This document shows positions 10,377-19,081 of a stretch of DNA of 64,000 bases, one piece after another (the stretch's first letter is position 1; every line of letters starts with the position of its first letter). This stretch comes from Desulfopila sp. IMCC35006 (GTDB taxonomy: Bacteria > Desulfobacterota > Desulfobulbia > Desulfobulbales > Desulfocapsaceae). The notes beneath the pieces are model-generated. The model had not been told where the DNA came from. It saw only the letters and a program-made list of their open reading frames with translations, and made no database searches. The stretch spans positions 1 to 64,000 of the forward strand of contig NZ_SWCM01000017.1 in the NCBI RefSeq assembly GCF_005116645.1. Reading direction: 5' to 3'. Made by a program: the position numbers and the translations under genes.

Positions 10377-10485
10377 TACACCTTTTCCCGCAGTGCCACT
10401 CTCTTCTGTTATCTTCCCGGAAAGACACGATTTTTTCGTGAGTCCGCGGTAGCGCCCGATACTCTGTTTTTCCGATCGCCAACAA

Positions 10486-10540
10486 TGTATATTGACAAAA
10501 TGCAATGTATATGTACAATTAGGAAAAATGTACATATACA
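10486..10540 (+). promoter_or_regulatory. LexA-operon promoter with three 12-bp operator palindromes
   Basis: A -35 TTGACA (10492-10497) and -10 TACAAT (10514-10519) are separated by 16 bp. Three copies of a TGTAYATRTACA-type palindrome overlap them: TGTATATTGACA (10486-10497, 10 of 12 matches, over the -35), TGTATATGTACA (10506-10517, over the -10) and TGTACATATACA (10529-10540, at or just after the start point). Copies two and three are exact reverse complements. The first gene of the operon is lexA, so self-repression is likely. The motif does not resemble the E. coli CTGT-N8-ACAG box or the GTTC-N7-GTTC box. Confidence 0.85.
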
Positions 10541-10555
10541 TTATGGAGGATGGGC

Positions 10556-11203
10556 ATGGAACTTACCGACAAACAGCAGCAGGTGTTCGACTATCTGATG
10601 GAACGGATGGACGAGGAAGGGCGCATCCCGACCTTACGGCAGGCCGCCGCTGATCTGGGCGTCAGCCATACGGCGGTGGCCCAGCTGATCAATCAGCTGG
10701 AAAAGAAAAATGTGCTTGAGCGAGAAGGATATTATGGCAGGACTGTGCGTCTGTATCCCGGAACCCGGGAAGGCCGCAGCCACGGGGTGGGCCGGGAACT
10801 GCCTATCGTCGGCCGGGTTACGGCGGGACTGCCCATGTATGCCCAGCAGGAGTGGGAGGGAACGATGGTGGTCGACAGTTCGCTCTTTCCCGGTGACAAT
10901 CTTTTTTGTCTGCGCATCAAGGGGCAGTCGATGAAGGATGCCGGTATTTTCGATGGTGATCTGGTGGTCTGCGAACCGCGGCAGTATGCCGAAAATGGAG
11001 AGATCGTTGCCGTTCTGATCCAAGGGGAGGAGGCGACAGTCAAACGCTTCTTCCGTTATGCCGACCATATCGAACTCCGGCCCGCCAACGATGCCTATCA
11101 GGTCATGTGCTATCCGTTCAGCGAACTGCTGGTCCAGGGGAAGGTGGTTGGGGTAATCAGAGGCAGACATGCGGAGTTTGACGGTGAACGGAAAGAACGG
11201 TGA
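10556..11203 (+). CDS. lexA: LexA repressor of the mutagenesis operon
   Basis: A 215-residue SOS repressor. The N-terminal winged helix (1-65) starts with the typical LTDKQQQVFDYL and has a recognition helix region around VSHTAVAQLINQLEKK. The self-cleavage site is A90-G91 (VTAGLP), and the Ser/Lys dyad is S125 (GQSM) and K163 (ATVKRF). RecA filaments on damaged DNA would trigger cleavage. The start at 10556 is chosen over ATG 10550 because GGAGG ends 6 nt before it. Three operator palindromes lie over its promoter. The 3' end overlaps the DUF72 gene by 35 bp. The recognition helix differs from E. coli LexA, consistent with the different operator. Confidence 0.95.
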   Translation: MELTDKQQQVFDYLMERMDEEGRIPTLRQAAADLGVSHTAVAQLINQLEKKNVLEREGYYGRTVRLYPGTREGRSHGVGRELPIVGRVTAGLPMYAQQEWEGTMVVDSSLFPGDNLFCLRIKGQSMKDAGIFDGDLVVCEPRQYAENGEIVAVLIQGEEATVKRFFRYADHIELRPANDAYQVMCYPFSELLVQGKVVGVIRGRHAEFDGERKER

Positions 11204-12056
11204 CAGCCCGGCAAAGGTGGCGCTGGCCATTGGTGCCGGATCGACAGCACGTGGCCGGGTTTGCCCCGTGTATGTCGGCACCTGCGGCTATTCGTATACC
11301 GAATGGGTGGATAGCGGCTTTTATCCGGCAGGGACTAAAAGCATGGAGATGCTCGGCCTCTATGGCCGCTGTTTCTCGGTGGTCGAACTGAATTATACCT
11401 GGTATCAGATGGCCCGGGCCGACGCTTTGGCCCGGATGGTGGAAAAGGCTCCTGCCCACCTGCTGTTTGCCGCCAAACTGACCCGGACCATGACCCATGA
11501 ACGGGCAGACAACTGGCGGGAACAGCTGCAGATGTACCGGCAGGGAATTGCACCTTTGCAAAAAAGGCTTGTCGCCGTCCTGATCCAGCTGCCGCCGGAT
11601 TTTGACCGTTCCATCGCCAATCGTACCTATCTGGCCGCGCTGCTTGACGGGCTGCACGATGTGCCCGTGGCGGTCGAGTTTCGGCACTGTTCCTGGGCGG
11701 CCGATCCTGTTTTTGCCGAGCTGGAACGGCGGCAGGTCACCCTTGTGACTGTTGATGCGCCGTCGCTGCCCGGGTTTTTTCCTGCCCTTGATGTAGTGAC
11801 GAATCCGGCGCTTTTCTATGTCCGTTTCCACGGTCGGAACAAAGCGGGCTGGCAGTCGGGAAATATGCAGAAAAAATTCAATTACGATTACTCCGATCAG
11901 GAACTTTGTGCCTGGTGTGATCAATACCTCTCTCCGATGGCTGCTAAAGCCGACCGGGGCATACTGGTTTTTAATAACCATGTCCGGGCCCAGGCCCCGA
12001 AAAATGGCCGGAGGCTGGCGGCGATCCTGGCTGATCTCAGGCCCCGGGAAAGTTGA
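11169..12056 (+). CDS. DUF72 (YecE-like) TIM-barrel protein in SOS operon
   Basis: A 295-residue DUF72 protein. Family signatures are VGTCGYSYTEW, FYP, ELNYTWY, AVEFRHCSW, YVRFHGRN and VFNNHVRAQAP. The family adopts a TIM-barrel fold and its biochemical role is not established. Here it is sandwiched between lexA (35-bp overlap) and imuB (overlapping TGATG), so it is surely co-expressed with the translesion polymerase genes. It occupies the place where imuA or a sulA-like gene is usually found in lexA-imuA-imuB-dnaE2 cassettes. A nuclease-like or DNA-processing role is possible, but this is inference from context. The start ATG has GAGG 7 nt upstream. Confidence 0.9.
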   Translation: MRSLTVNGKNGDSPAKVALAIGAGSTARGRVCPVYVGTCGYSYTEWVDSGFYPAGTKSMEMLGLYGRCFSVVELNYTWYQMARADALARMVEKAPAHLLFAAKLTRTMTHERADNWREQLQMYRQGIAPLQKRLVAVLIQLPPDFDRSIANRTYLAALLDGLHDVPVAVEFRHCSWAADPVFAELERRQVTLVTVDAPSLPGFFPALDVVTNPALFYVRFHGRNKAGWQSGNMQKKFNYDYSDQELCAWCDQYLSPMAAKADRGILVFNNHVRAQAPKNGRRLAAILADLRPRES

Positions 12057-13288
12057 TGGCGCAGGGATTTACGCTGCGGGAGCGGGCCGTGCTGCATTTC
12101 AATGTCGCCGATTTTGCCGTTGCCGTCGAACGGGTGGCCGACAGCAGTCTGCGCCGCCGGCCGCTGATTATTGCCCCGCTGCAGGCAGCACGGGCGGTGG
12201 TCTACGATATGAGCGAAGAGGCTTACGGCGAAGGGGTGCGCAAGGGAATGGCCCTCAGGCAGGCGACCAGGCTCTGTCGGGGCGCGGCGCTTCTGGCGCC
12301 CCGTGTCACCCTGTACGACAAGGCGATGCGGGCCTTTGTCAAGGAGCTGCAGGGGTATTCCCCGCTGATTGAATGCGGCCGTGCGGATGGGCATTTCTTC
12401 GTCGACGTGACCGGGACCCATCGGCTGTACGGTCCGGCGCCCGATGTCGGCTGGCGGGTCCGTCGCCAGGCGCGCACCAGCCTCGGGATCAATCCGATCT
12501 GGACCCTCGGCACCAGTAAACTGGTAGCCAAGGTCGCTTCCCGACTGGTCAAGCCGGTGGGGGAATATATTGTCACTGCAGGGGATGAGGAACGTTTTCT
12601 CGCTCCCTTGCCCGTTCACCTTCTCCCCGGACTTTCCGCCCAGGAATTACTCAAGTTACAGGAGTTCCGGCTGACTACCATCGGTGCGCTGGCACAGCTG
12701 AACCGCCACCAGCTTATGGTCCCTTTTGGCCGCCGCTGCGAGTATCTGCATGCCGCCAGCCATGGTGTCGACGACAGCAGGGTGTGTACGCCTGAAGGCA
12801 AGGCAGAAGGTATTGACTATGAACATGTTTTTGCCGGGGATATCAACGATCAGGACCTGGTGGAGGGAGTTGTTGCCGCGCTTGCCGGCCGGGCGGGGTT
12901 TCAGTTGCGTATGCAGCGGCAGGTGACCAGGCGGGTGGGGATCTGGCTGAGATATTCGGACGGCGCTTTGGTGGTGCGGCAGGCCTCCTGCAAGGCCGGG
13001 ACCAGCGAAGATATTCTGCTGCGTGAACTGGCGCTGACCGCCCTGCAGTGCGCCTGGACCAGGCGGGTCAGAATCCGCAGCTGTCGTCTGGTCTGTGACC
13101 GGCTGCAGCGTCAGTCGCCGCAACTGTCGCTTTTTGCCGAACCGGACCTGCGGCAATTCCGGCAGAAAAAGGTCAGTGGCGCCGTGGATATCTTGCGCAG
13201 CCGTTTTGGCCATGGAGTGATCGGCGTTGGCCTGCAGTATCCTCTCGCTTCCTCCGTTGACGATTCCGCCGGTTTCCCTGTCCATTGA
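12056..13288 (+). CDS. imuB: ImuB-type catalytically inactive Y-family polymerase
   Basis: A 410-residue Y-family polymerase homologue. The palm motif HxDxDxF reads H14-F-N16-V-A18-D-F, so both metal-binding Asp positions are changed. The second motif, normally SxDE, reads A-D111-G112, losing the Glu. These losses are the hallmark of ImuB, which does not polymerise but recruits DnaE2. A QLSLF beta-clamp motif lies near residue 360, and the little-finger region precedes it. The TTG at 12053 is ignored; ATG 12056 overlaps the DUF72 stop. The dnaE2 gene begins at the next base after its stop. A DinB annotation is likely by default, but activity as DNA polymerase IV is not supported. Confidence 0.88.
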   Translation: MAQGFTLRERAVLHFNVADFAVAVERVADSSLRRRPLIIAPLQAARAVVYDMSEEAYGEGVRKGMALRQATRLCRGAALLAPRVTLYDKAMRAFVKELQGYSPLIECGRADGHFFVDVTGTHRLYGPAPDVGWRVRRQARTSLGINPIWTLGTSKLVAKVASRLVKPVGEYIVTAGDEERFLAPLPVHLLPGLSAQELLKLQEFRLTTIGALAQLNRHQLMVPFGRRCEYLHAASHGVDDSRVCTPEGKAEGIDYEHVFAGDINDQDLVEGVVAALAGRAGFQLRMQRQVTRRVGIWLRYSDGALVVRQASCKAGTSEDILLRELALTALQCAWTRRVRIRSCRLVCDRLQRQSPQLSLFAEPDLRQFRQKKVSGAVDILRSRFGHGVIGVGLQYPLASSVDDSAGFPVH

Positions 13289-16200
13289 GTGTCCCCCGTG
13301 TTTGCCCTTCGCGTCCGATCATATTACTCCCTGCTGCAGGGCACGTCGTCGCCCGCCGCCCTCTGCCGACAGGCAAAACAACGTGGCTATTCCGGTCTGG
13401 CTATAACCGATCGGGATAATCTCTACGGTCTCTGGGATTTTATCAAAGCCTGTCGGCATGAAGGCCTGCAGCCGATCATTGGCGCTGAGGTCTCCGAGCC
13501 GGGCTCAAAGAAATGCATTACCTGTCTGGTGCAAAACAAAATCGGCTACACCAATCTCTGTGGTTTGCTGACCAGGCGGCATATGGGCCAAAGTTTTACT
13601 CTTATGGACGATGTGGCATCTCTGGCCACCGGCCTGCTCGTTTTGTGTCGAGATACCAGTTTATTGCAGAAATATATCGAGCAGGGCGTGCAGGTTGCGG
13701 CCGATCTCGGTGCCTGCCCCAGTGGTCCTGGGCGCACGCTCCATACCTTTGCCCTGAACCATGGCATCGCCGCCGTGGCCACCGCCGACAGCGATATGAG
13801 CCAGGAGAGCGACCGGCAGCTTTCGTATCTGCTGCAGGCGATTCGTGCCGGCAGTACGATCAGCCGCCTTGTGCAGCAGCAGATGATGGAAGATCTGAAC
13901 TGGCTGGCTGGTCCAGAAGCGTATCGCCATAATTTTGCCATCTGGCCGGAGGTGGTGGCGGCAACAGAAAAACTATGCAAAACCTGCACCTTCACCGGTC
14001 CGGATTTTGGGGTTGTCATGCCGCCCTGGTGGGGGGGAGAGGGACGGCAGCCAGCGCTCGTTTTACGAGAAAAGGCCTATCGGGGAGCAAGGCGCCGTTA
14101 CGGAGACGATCTGGGCGAGCCGGTGATCGAACGGCTTGAGCATGAGCTGAAGGTGATTGAGAACATGGGATTTTCCGCTTATTTTCTGGTTGTCCGCGAT
14201 ATTGTCCATAGAAAGGGTGCGGATGGCAAAAGAAAAAAGAGGAGGATCTGTGGCCGCGGTTCGGGAGCCGCCTCGCTGGTTGCCTACTGCCTGGAGATAA
14301 CCAATGTCTGTCCGATCAGATACAATCTTTATTTTGAACGTTTTCTCAATCCCGGCCGGACCGATCCCCCCGATATCGACATTGATTTTTCCTGGGACGA
14401 GCGCGATGAAGTGCTGGCCGATGTGCTGCAGGATTATGCCGGTCATGCGGCCATGGTCTGTAACCATGTCTTTTTTCAGCCGCGCATGGCTATCCGGGAA
14501 ACGGCGAAGACCTTTGGTCTGCCGGACGGTGAGATATCCCGGTTGACCAAGCGGATGCCCTGGGTGCACAGCAGCAGGGCGGAAAATCTTGAACAGTGCC
14601 TGAGCTCTTTGCCGTCACTCAAAGATCAGGACCTGTCGCCTCCCTGGCCTGAGGTTTTAGCACTCGCTCAAAACCTGATCGGGGTGCCGCGGTATCTCTC
14701 TGTTCATCCGGGGGGAGTGATCATCACCCCGGAGCCGATCGCGCATTATGTGCCGGTCGAGCGCGCGGCCAAGGGCGTGCCGATTATCCAGTGGGAAAAA
14801 GACGGCGCTGAAGAGGCGGGGCTGGTCAAGATCGATCTTCTTGGCAACAGAAGCCTGGGGGTTATTCGCGATACCCTTGTTGCGGTACGTGCAGGCGGCG
14901 GCTGTCTTGACGAATTGACCTGGCAGCCCGAAGATGATCCGGCGACCAGGATGTCTGTTGCCGAAGGGGCGACCATGGGCTGTTTTTATATCGAGAGCCC
15001 GGCCATGCGTCTGCTGGAAAAAAAAGCCGGGACCGGCGATTTTGAACAGCTGGTGATCCAATCATCCATCATCCGACCGGCGGCCAACGAATTTGTCCGG
15101 GAATATGTACGGCGCCTGCATGGCGGCAGCTGGCAGCCGCTTTGCCCGCAGATCGGCGATGTTCTCGACGATACCTTCGGCCTGATGGTCTACCAGGAAG
15201 ATGTCTCCAAAGTGGCCGTTGCCCTGGCCGGTTTCAGCCACAGTGATGCCGATGGCCTGCGCAAGATCATGTCGAAAAAAGACAAGGTGCATCGGCTTCA
15301 GCATTATAAAAACATGTTTTTTGCAGGCTGTATCCGGCGTCATGTCGACCCGGTCGAAGTGGAACGAATGTGGCAGATGATGATGAGCTTTGACGGGTAT
15401 TCGTTTTGCAAGCCGCACTCCGCCTCCTATGCCAGGGTGTCCTTTCAGGCCGCCTATCTCAAACGTCATTATCCGGCGGAATTCATGGCTGCGGTGATCG
15501 CCAACCAGGGGGGCTATTATTCGACGTTTGCCTATGTTTCCGAGGCGAAAAGACTGGGTCTGAAAATTTCGCACCCGGATGTTCGGACCAGTAAGATTTC
15601 CTGGACCGGTAAAAAAGACCGGATACTGGTCGGCCTGCAGAGTGTGCACGGCCTGTCGGCTGGTTTCCTGGATCGGCTTGTCCGGGCGCGGGATCAGGAA
15701 CCATTTCACGATAGCGGCGATTTTTTCAGGCGAACGCAGCCGGCGGACAATGAGGCCCGGGCGCTTATTCATGCCGGGGCGCTGGACAGCCTGCATCCCG
15801 AGAGCAACCGGACCGCTCTGCTCTGGCAATGGGCCAGTTTTCAACGGCTGCTGCACGATAAACGGTGCCTTTCCCTTTTTGCCGCAAAGCTCCCTCCGGC
15901 ACCTCCGCTTCCGCCACCCGATACAAAGAGTGCCTTGCGAAGGGAGTATGAAATCCTTGGGTTTCTCTGTGACTGCCATCCTGTGCAATTTTTGCCGCAA
16001 CAGGGACAAGGTCTGGTAAAAGTGGCAGCTCTGCCGGATCGTGTCGGACAACGGGTGCAGCTGGTAGCCTGGCTGCTGACCGGTAAGCTGGTATCGACAC
16101 GAACCGGCGAGGTCATGGAATTTCTCACCTTCGAGGACGAAACCGGGCAACTGGAGACGACATTTTTCCCTGAAGTCTATCAGCGTCACGCACATATGTT

Positions 16201-16291
16201 GCGCAGCGGCAGAGGGTATCTGCTGACCGGTATGGTCGAGATGGATTTTGGCGCACTGACCCTCACCGTGGATACAATCCGGTCAGCCTGA
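13289..16291 (+). CDS. dnaE2: Error-prone DNA polymerase DnaE2 (ImuC)
   Basis: A 1000-residue C-family polymerase alpha subunit, the catalytic partner of ImuB in translesion synthesis. The N-terminal PHP domain is degenerate: the first His pair becomes R-V-R before SYYSLL, and the later motif reads TDRDN, so metal binding is probably lost, as in many DnaE2. The catalytic PPDIDIDF motif lies near residue 360, followed by KPHSASYARVSFQAAYLK and a C-terminal OB fold (about 900-1000). The size fits DnaE2 (about 1000-1080), not replicative DnaE (about 1160). It begins with GTG directly abutting the imuB stop, so expression depends on the lexA promoter. Confidence 0.93.
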   Translation: MSPVFALRVRSYYSLLQGTSSPAALCRQAKQRGYSGLAITDRDNLYGLWDFIKACRHEGLQPIIGAEVSEPGSKKCITCLVQNKIGYTNLCGLLTRRHMGQSFTLMDDVASLATGLLVLCRDTSLLQKYIEQGVQVAADLGACPSGPGRTLHTFALNHGIAAVATADSDMSQESDRQLSYLLQAIRAGSTISRLVQQQMMEDLNWLAGPEAYRHNFAIWPEVVAATEKLCKTCTFTGPDFGVVMPPWWGGEGRQPALVLREKAYRGARRRYGDDLGEPVIERLEHELKVIENMGFSAYFLVVRDIVHRKGADGKRKKRRICGRGSGAASLVAYCLEITNVCPIRYNLYFERFLNPGRTDPPDIDIDFSWDERDEVLADVLQDYAGHAAMVCNHVFFQPRMAIRETAKTFGLPDGEISRLTKRMPWVHSSRAENLEQCLSSLPSLKDQDLSPPWPEVLALAQNLIGVPRYLSVHPGGVIITPEPIAHYVPVERAAKGVPIIQWEKDGAEEAGLVKIDLLGNRSLGVIRDTLVAVRAGGGCLDELTWQPEDDPATRMSVAEGATMGCFYIESPAMRLLEKKAGTGDFEQLVIQSSIIRPAANEFVREYVRRLHGGSWQPLCPQIGDVLDDTFGLMVYQEDVSKVAVALAGFSHSDADGLRKIMSKKDKVHRLQHYKNMFFAGCIRRHVDPVEVERMWQMMMSFDGYSFCKPHSASYARVSFQAAYLKRHYPAEFMAAVIANQGGYYSTFAYVSEAKRLGLKISHPDVRTSKISWTGKKDRILVGLQSVHGLSAGFLDRLVRARDQEPFHDSGDFFRRTQPADNEARALIHAGALDSLHPESNRTALLWQWASFQRLLHDKRCLSLFAAKLPPAPPLPPPDTKSALRREYEILGFLCDCHPVQFLPQQGQGLVKVAALPDRVGQRVQLVAWLLTGKLVSTRTGEVMEFLTFEDETGQLETTFFPEVYQRHAHMLRSGRGYLLTGMVEMDFGALTLTVDTIRSA

Positions 16292-16381
16292 TACTGTTAA
16301 ATAGGTTTGAAATTTTTTTAAAGTAGCGTATAAAGGCAGAAAGCTATTCTTTAACAAAAAGTCAATATATACAACATTACA

Positions 16382-16786
16382 ATGAACGACCGGAAACGTA
16401 TCCTTGTTATAGACGATGAGCCGACAGCCCTTGACCTGCTCCGCAGGATCCTGGAGATGAATGGATATGAAGTATTGTCGGCGGTGAATGGCCAGAAAGG
16501 GGTCGAACTGTTTCAACAAAGTCCCTGCGATATGGTCATAACCGATATGGTGATGCCGATTAAAGACGGTTTGCAGACCATTCTCGATCTGCGCACTCTG
16601 GCACCTAAGCTCCCGGTCATTGCCATCTCCGGCGGTGGGACTATCTCCAAGGAGCGGTACCTTGCCGTTGCCGGGTATCTTGATAATGTAATCACCATTG
16701 CCAAGCCTTTTGCTATCGAGGATATCACCGAAGCAGTAAAAAGACTTCTTCAGGATCAAAGTTCAGAGCCTTCTGAAGAGGTCTGA
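16382..16786 (+). CDS. Single-domain response regulator (CheY-like)
   Basis: A 134-residue receiver domain with no output domain. DD11-12, phospho-acceptor D55 (VITDMVMP), Ser in AISGGG and Lys in IAKPF are all present. The acidic tail (SSEPSEE) is not a DNA-binding module. No kinase is adjacent. It follows dnaE2 on the same strand after 90 bp and may lie partly under read-through from the SOS operon, though an A-T-rich spacer could hold its own promoter. No Shine-Dalgarno site is visible before the ATG. Its partner kinase is unknown; the hybrid kinase at 5-7 kb is one candidate only by proximity. Confidence 0.88.
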   Translation: MNDRKRILVIDDEPTALDLLRRILEMNGYEVLSAVNGQKGVELFQQSPCDMVITDMVMPIKDGLQTILDLRTLAPKLPVIAISGGGTISKERYLAVAGYLDNVITIAKPFAIEDITEAVKRLLQDQSSEPSEEV

Positions 16787-17090
16787 TTTCGAGAAGCAGG
16801 CCTGCTGGTGCTCATGCTCCGTATTATCAAAAGAGCATCGATGCGTTGCTTGTTCAACTCGCGCCCTCATATAAATTTCCTCGGTAATTTCCCTAAACAT
16901 AAATCCCCGCCATTCCTCGAACCCCGCTAATGTCCGGGGACGCCATTATCGGCACCGCATCAGTTTTATTTTCAGCCGTTACACCTGCCCTCGCACAGTT
17001 CAAAGACCTCTCCTGCGCATCTGCGGCACCGGCATGGCTTACCGTCCTGAGGTTGTGCCGGATTGATTTGTTTTCCGGTGAATGGTTGCA
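16787..17090. other. Non-coding stretch before the acyl-CoA ligase promoter
   Basis: About 300 bp with no supported gene. A small CCCCG...CGGGG hairpin lies at 16923-16939 without a T-run, so it is a poor terminator. Nothing else recognisable. Confidence 0.4.
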
Positions 17091-17119
17091 TTGACGGCGA
17101 AAGTCGTTTTGTGTACTAT
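17091..17119 (+). promoter_or_regulatory. Sigma-70 type promoter of the acyl-CoA ligase gene
   Basis: A TTGACG -35 box (17091-17096) and TACTAT -10 box (17114-17119) are spaced by the ideal 17 bp. The implied start near 17126 leaves an 80-nt leader before the ATG at 17206. Confidence 0.65.
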
Positions 17120-17205
17120 CCTACGGCTTGTCCAAACTACGAAGCAGACCATAATTTTGCCTTGCCGGGAGTGAAAAGAGCCGGGGCATAGATAGAGGTG
17201 GGACC

Positions 17206-18903
17206 ATGAATTCAGTTGTAGAAGTCGGTATGACTCTCAATTATGTTATCGATTCCAGCTGTGCAAAATACAAAGACAACCCTGCCATAGGCATGGCAAT
17301 GGAAAAACCGCTCTCCTATGGTGAATTCCTCGAAAGTATTTTTGCCATTGCTGCGCGACTGCAAAAAAACGGTATTGGCAAAGGCGATCATGTCGCCATC
17401 CTCAGCGAAAATTCGCAAAACTGGGGTATAGCCTACCTGGCCATTGTTCGTCTGGGGGCTATTGCCGTTCCCATCCTGCCAGACCTGCCGGAGAGTGACG
17501 TCCATCATATTCTCAATGAGATGCAGGTCAAGGCGCTGTTTATAACCCAGAAGCAGATCGAAAAAATCTATGAGCTGCGGCAGGAACTGCAGGGGCCGAT
17601 TATCACTCTTGACAACTACAATCCCGAGATCAGTGTTGTGCCGGTGGTTACTTTTTCCAGTTATCTGGCGGAAGCCCTGAGCGCCCTGAAAGAGGATGCC
17701 GAAGGTCCCATTTTCCCTCCGGTAGGTGAAGATGATCTCGCTTCTATTTTGTATACTTCCGGGACATCCGGGTATTCAAAAGCAGTCATGCTGACCCATA
17801 AGAACTTGACGGCTAATGCCTATGCCGCCGCCGGGCTGAAAGAAATCCAGCCGGGCTCCGTCTGGCTGTCGATTCTGCCTATGTCGCATACCTATGAATT
17901 CACCTGCGGTTTTATTCTGCCGCTGTTGCTCGGGGGACGTATTGCCTACGCCGGCAAAACGCCGACACCGGCGATCCTGCAGAAACTCTGTGCTTACGAA
18001 AAACCTTTTGCCATCTTCGCCGTCCCCCTGGTGCTGGAGAAGATCTATAAAAAAAGGGTCCTGCCGCAGATTGAAAAAAGCCGCCTGTTAAAAGGGGTGT
18101 GTAAATTCGGGGTGGGCAGAAAACTAGTTCATCGGAAGATAGGCAAAAAGCTGATTGCTTTTTTTGGCGGCAACCTGCAGCTCATGGGGATTGGCGGAGC
18201 AGCGCTTAATCCCGATGTTGAGAAGTTTCTCCATGAAGCAAATTTCCCCTATCTGATAGGCTATGGTATGACCGAGTCGTCTCCTCTGATTGCCGGAGGA
18301 CCGGCAGGAGATAAAACAATTGCCATCGGCTCGACCGGCAAACCGATTCCCGGTGTTGAGGTGAAAATAGTCAGTCCGGATCCGGAAACGGGCATTGGTG
18401 AGATAACCGTCTGTGGTGCCAATGTGATGCGCGGTTATTATAATGATGAGGAAGCTACCAAAACAGTGTTGACCAAAGACGGATGGCTCTCCACCGGTGA
18501 CCTTGGCTTTATCGATAAACAGGGTAATCTGCATGTCTGTGGCAGGTTGAAAAACGTGATTGTTCTCAGCAATGGGGAAAATGTCTATCCGGAAGCCATT
18601 GAACATAAGATGAACACCTTCCATTGGGTTGTGGAAACCCTGCTTATTGAAAACAACGGCCAGATGGAGGCCTGGGTTTATCCGGATTATGAATTTATCG
18701 ATGATCAGACTGCCGGAAGTTCTCGTGCCGACAGGCGGGCCTACATTGAAAATTTGCTCGACTCGATGCGCCTGGAACTGAACCGACAATTGCCGAAATC
18801 ATCCCGGCTGGCAAAGGTTTTCGAACGGCGGGAGCCTTTTATCAAGACGGCTACCCACAAGATAAAACGCTATCTTTATGATGGGCATGCTCTGTTGGGG
18901 TAG
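17206..18903 (+). CDS. AMP-forming acyl-CoA ligase (long-chain fatty acid type)
   Basis: A 565-residue ANL-superfamily enzyme that should activate a carboxylic acid with ATP and CoA. The P-loop LYTSGTSGYSKAVMLTH, YGMTESSP, STGDLG and VCGRLKNVIVLSNGENVYP (A8 hinge) are all present; the catalytic Lys region is KTATHKIKRYLY. Size and the ILPMSHTYE block fit long-chain acyl-CoA synthetases, but the substrate cannot be fixed. There is no signal or membrane segment. It is a single-gene unit with its own promoter and a GAGGTGG ribosome site. The TAG stop is the first base triplet of the following palindromic repeat. Confidence 0.88.
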   Translation: MNSVVEVGMTLNYVIDSSCAKYKDNPAIGMAMEKPLSYGEFLESIFAIAARLQKNGIGKGDHVAILSENSQNWGIAYLAIVRLGAIAVPILPDLPESDVHHILNEMQVKALFITQKQIEKIYELRQELQGPIITLDNYNPEISVVPVVTFSSYLAEALSALKEDAEGPIFPPVGEDDLASILYTSGTSGYSKAVMLTHKNLTANAYAAAGLKEIQPGSVWLSILPMSHTYEFTCGFILPLLLGGRIAYAGKTPTPAILQKLCAYEKPFAIFAVPLVLEKIYKKRVLPQIEKSRLLKGVCKFGVGRKLVHRKIGKKLIAFFGGNLQLMGIGGAALNPDVEKFLHEANFPYLIGYGMTESSPLIAGGPAGDKTIAIGSTGKPIPGVEVKIVSPDPETGIGEITVCGANVMRGYYNDEEATKTVLTKDGWLSTGDLGFIDKQGNLHVCGRLKNVIVLSNGENVYPEAIEHKMNTFHWVVETLLIENNGQMEAWVYPDYEFIDDQTAGSSRADRRAYIENLLDSMRLELNRQLPKSSRLAKVFERREPFIKTATHKIKRYLYDGHALLG

Positions 18904-19079
18904 GCTACTTCACGAAAAAATTGTTCTGCAAAAGGCACAAAAAGTTGAATAGCAAGCCACTAATCCCGCCTAAATGCTTTGCGGGACTCTTTTCAGTACT
19001 CGCTTGACGGGTGCAAGTTCCTTAACGAAATAATTCTCTTGTAAAAAGCACAAGAGAATTATTTCTAAGTCACTAATAA
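18901..19079 (+). repeat. Dispersed palindromic repeat, copy C (two units)
   Basis: The first unit (from the TAG at 18901, through TTCACGAAAAAATTG, to GCCACTAA near 18962) has weakly paired arms. It is followed by the linker hairpin CCCGCC...GCGGGA (18965-18986), the ACTCGCTTGACGGGTGCAAG string, and a second unit with a perfect 15-bp stem: 19028-19042 pairs with 19050-19064 around a 7-nt loop. The array ends in AAGTCACTAATAATC, directly against the ATG of the molybdoenzyme gene. The outer half of the stem differs from copy B, but base pairing is kept. Confidence 0.87.
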
Positions 19080-19081
19080 TC

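Noticed and set aside
12056-13288. Active DinB/DNA polymerase IV
   Set aside because: The metal-binding acids are replaced, so ImuB is the better call.
18901-19079. Integron attC site reading of the repeats, because they sit after stop codons
   Set aside because: No RYYYAAC/GTTRRRY core ends, no cassette array on one strand and no IntI-type integrase; the XerD-like protein lacks an IntI insert.
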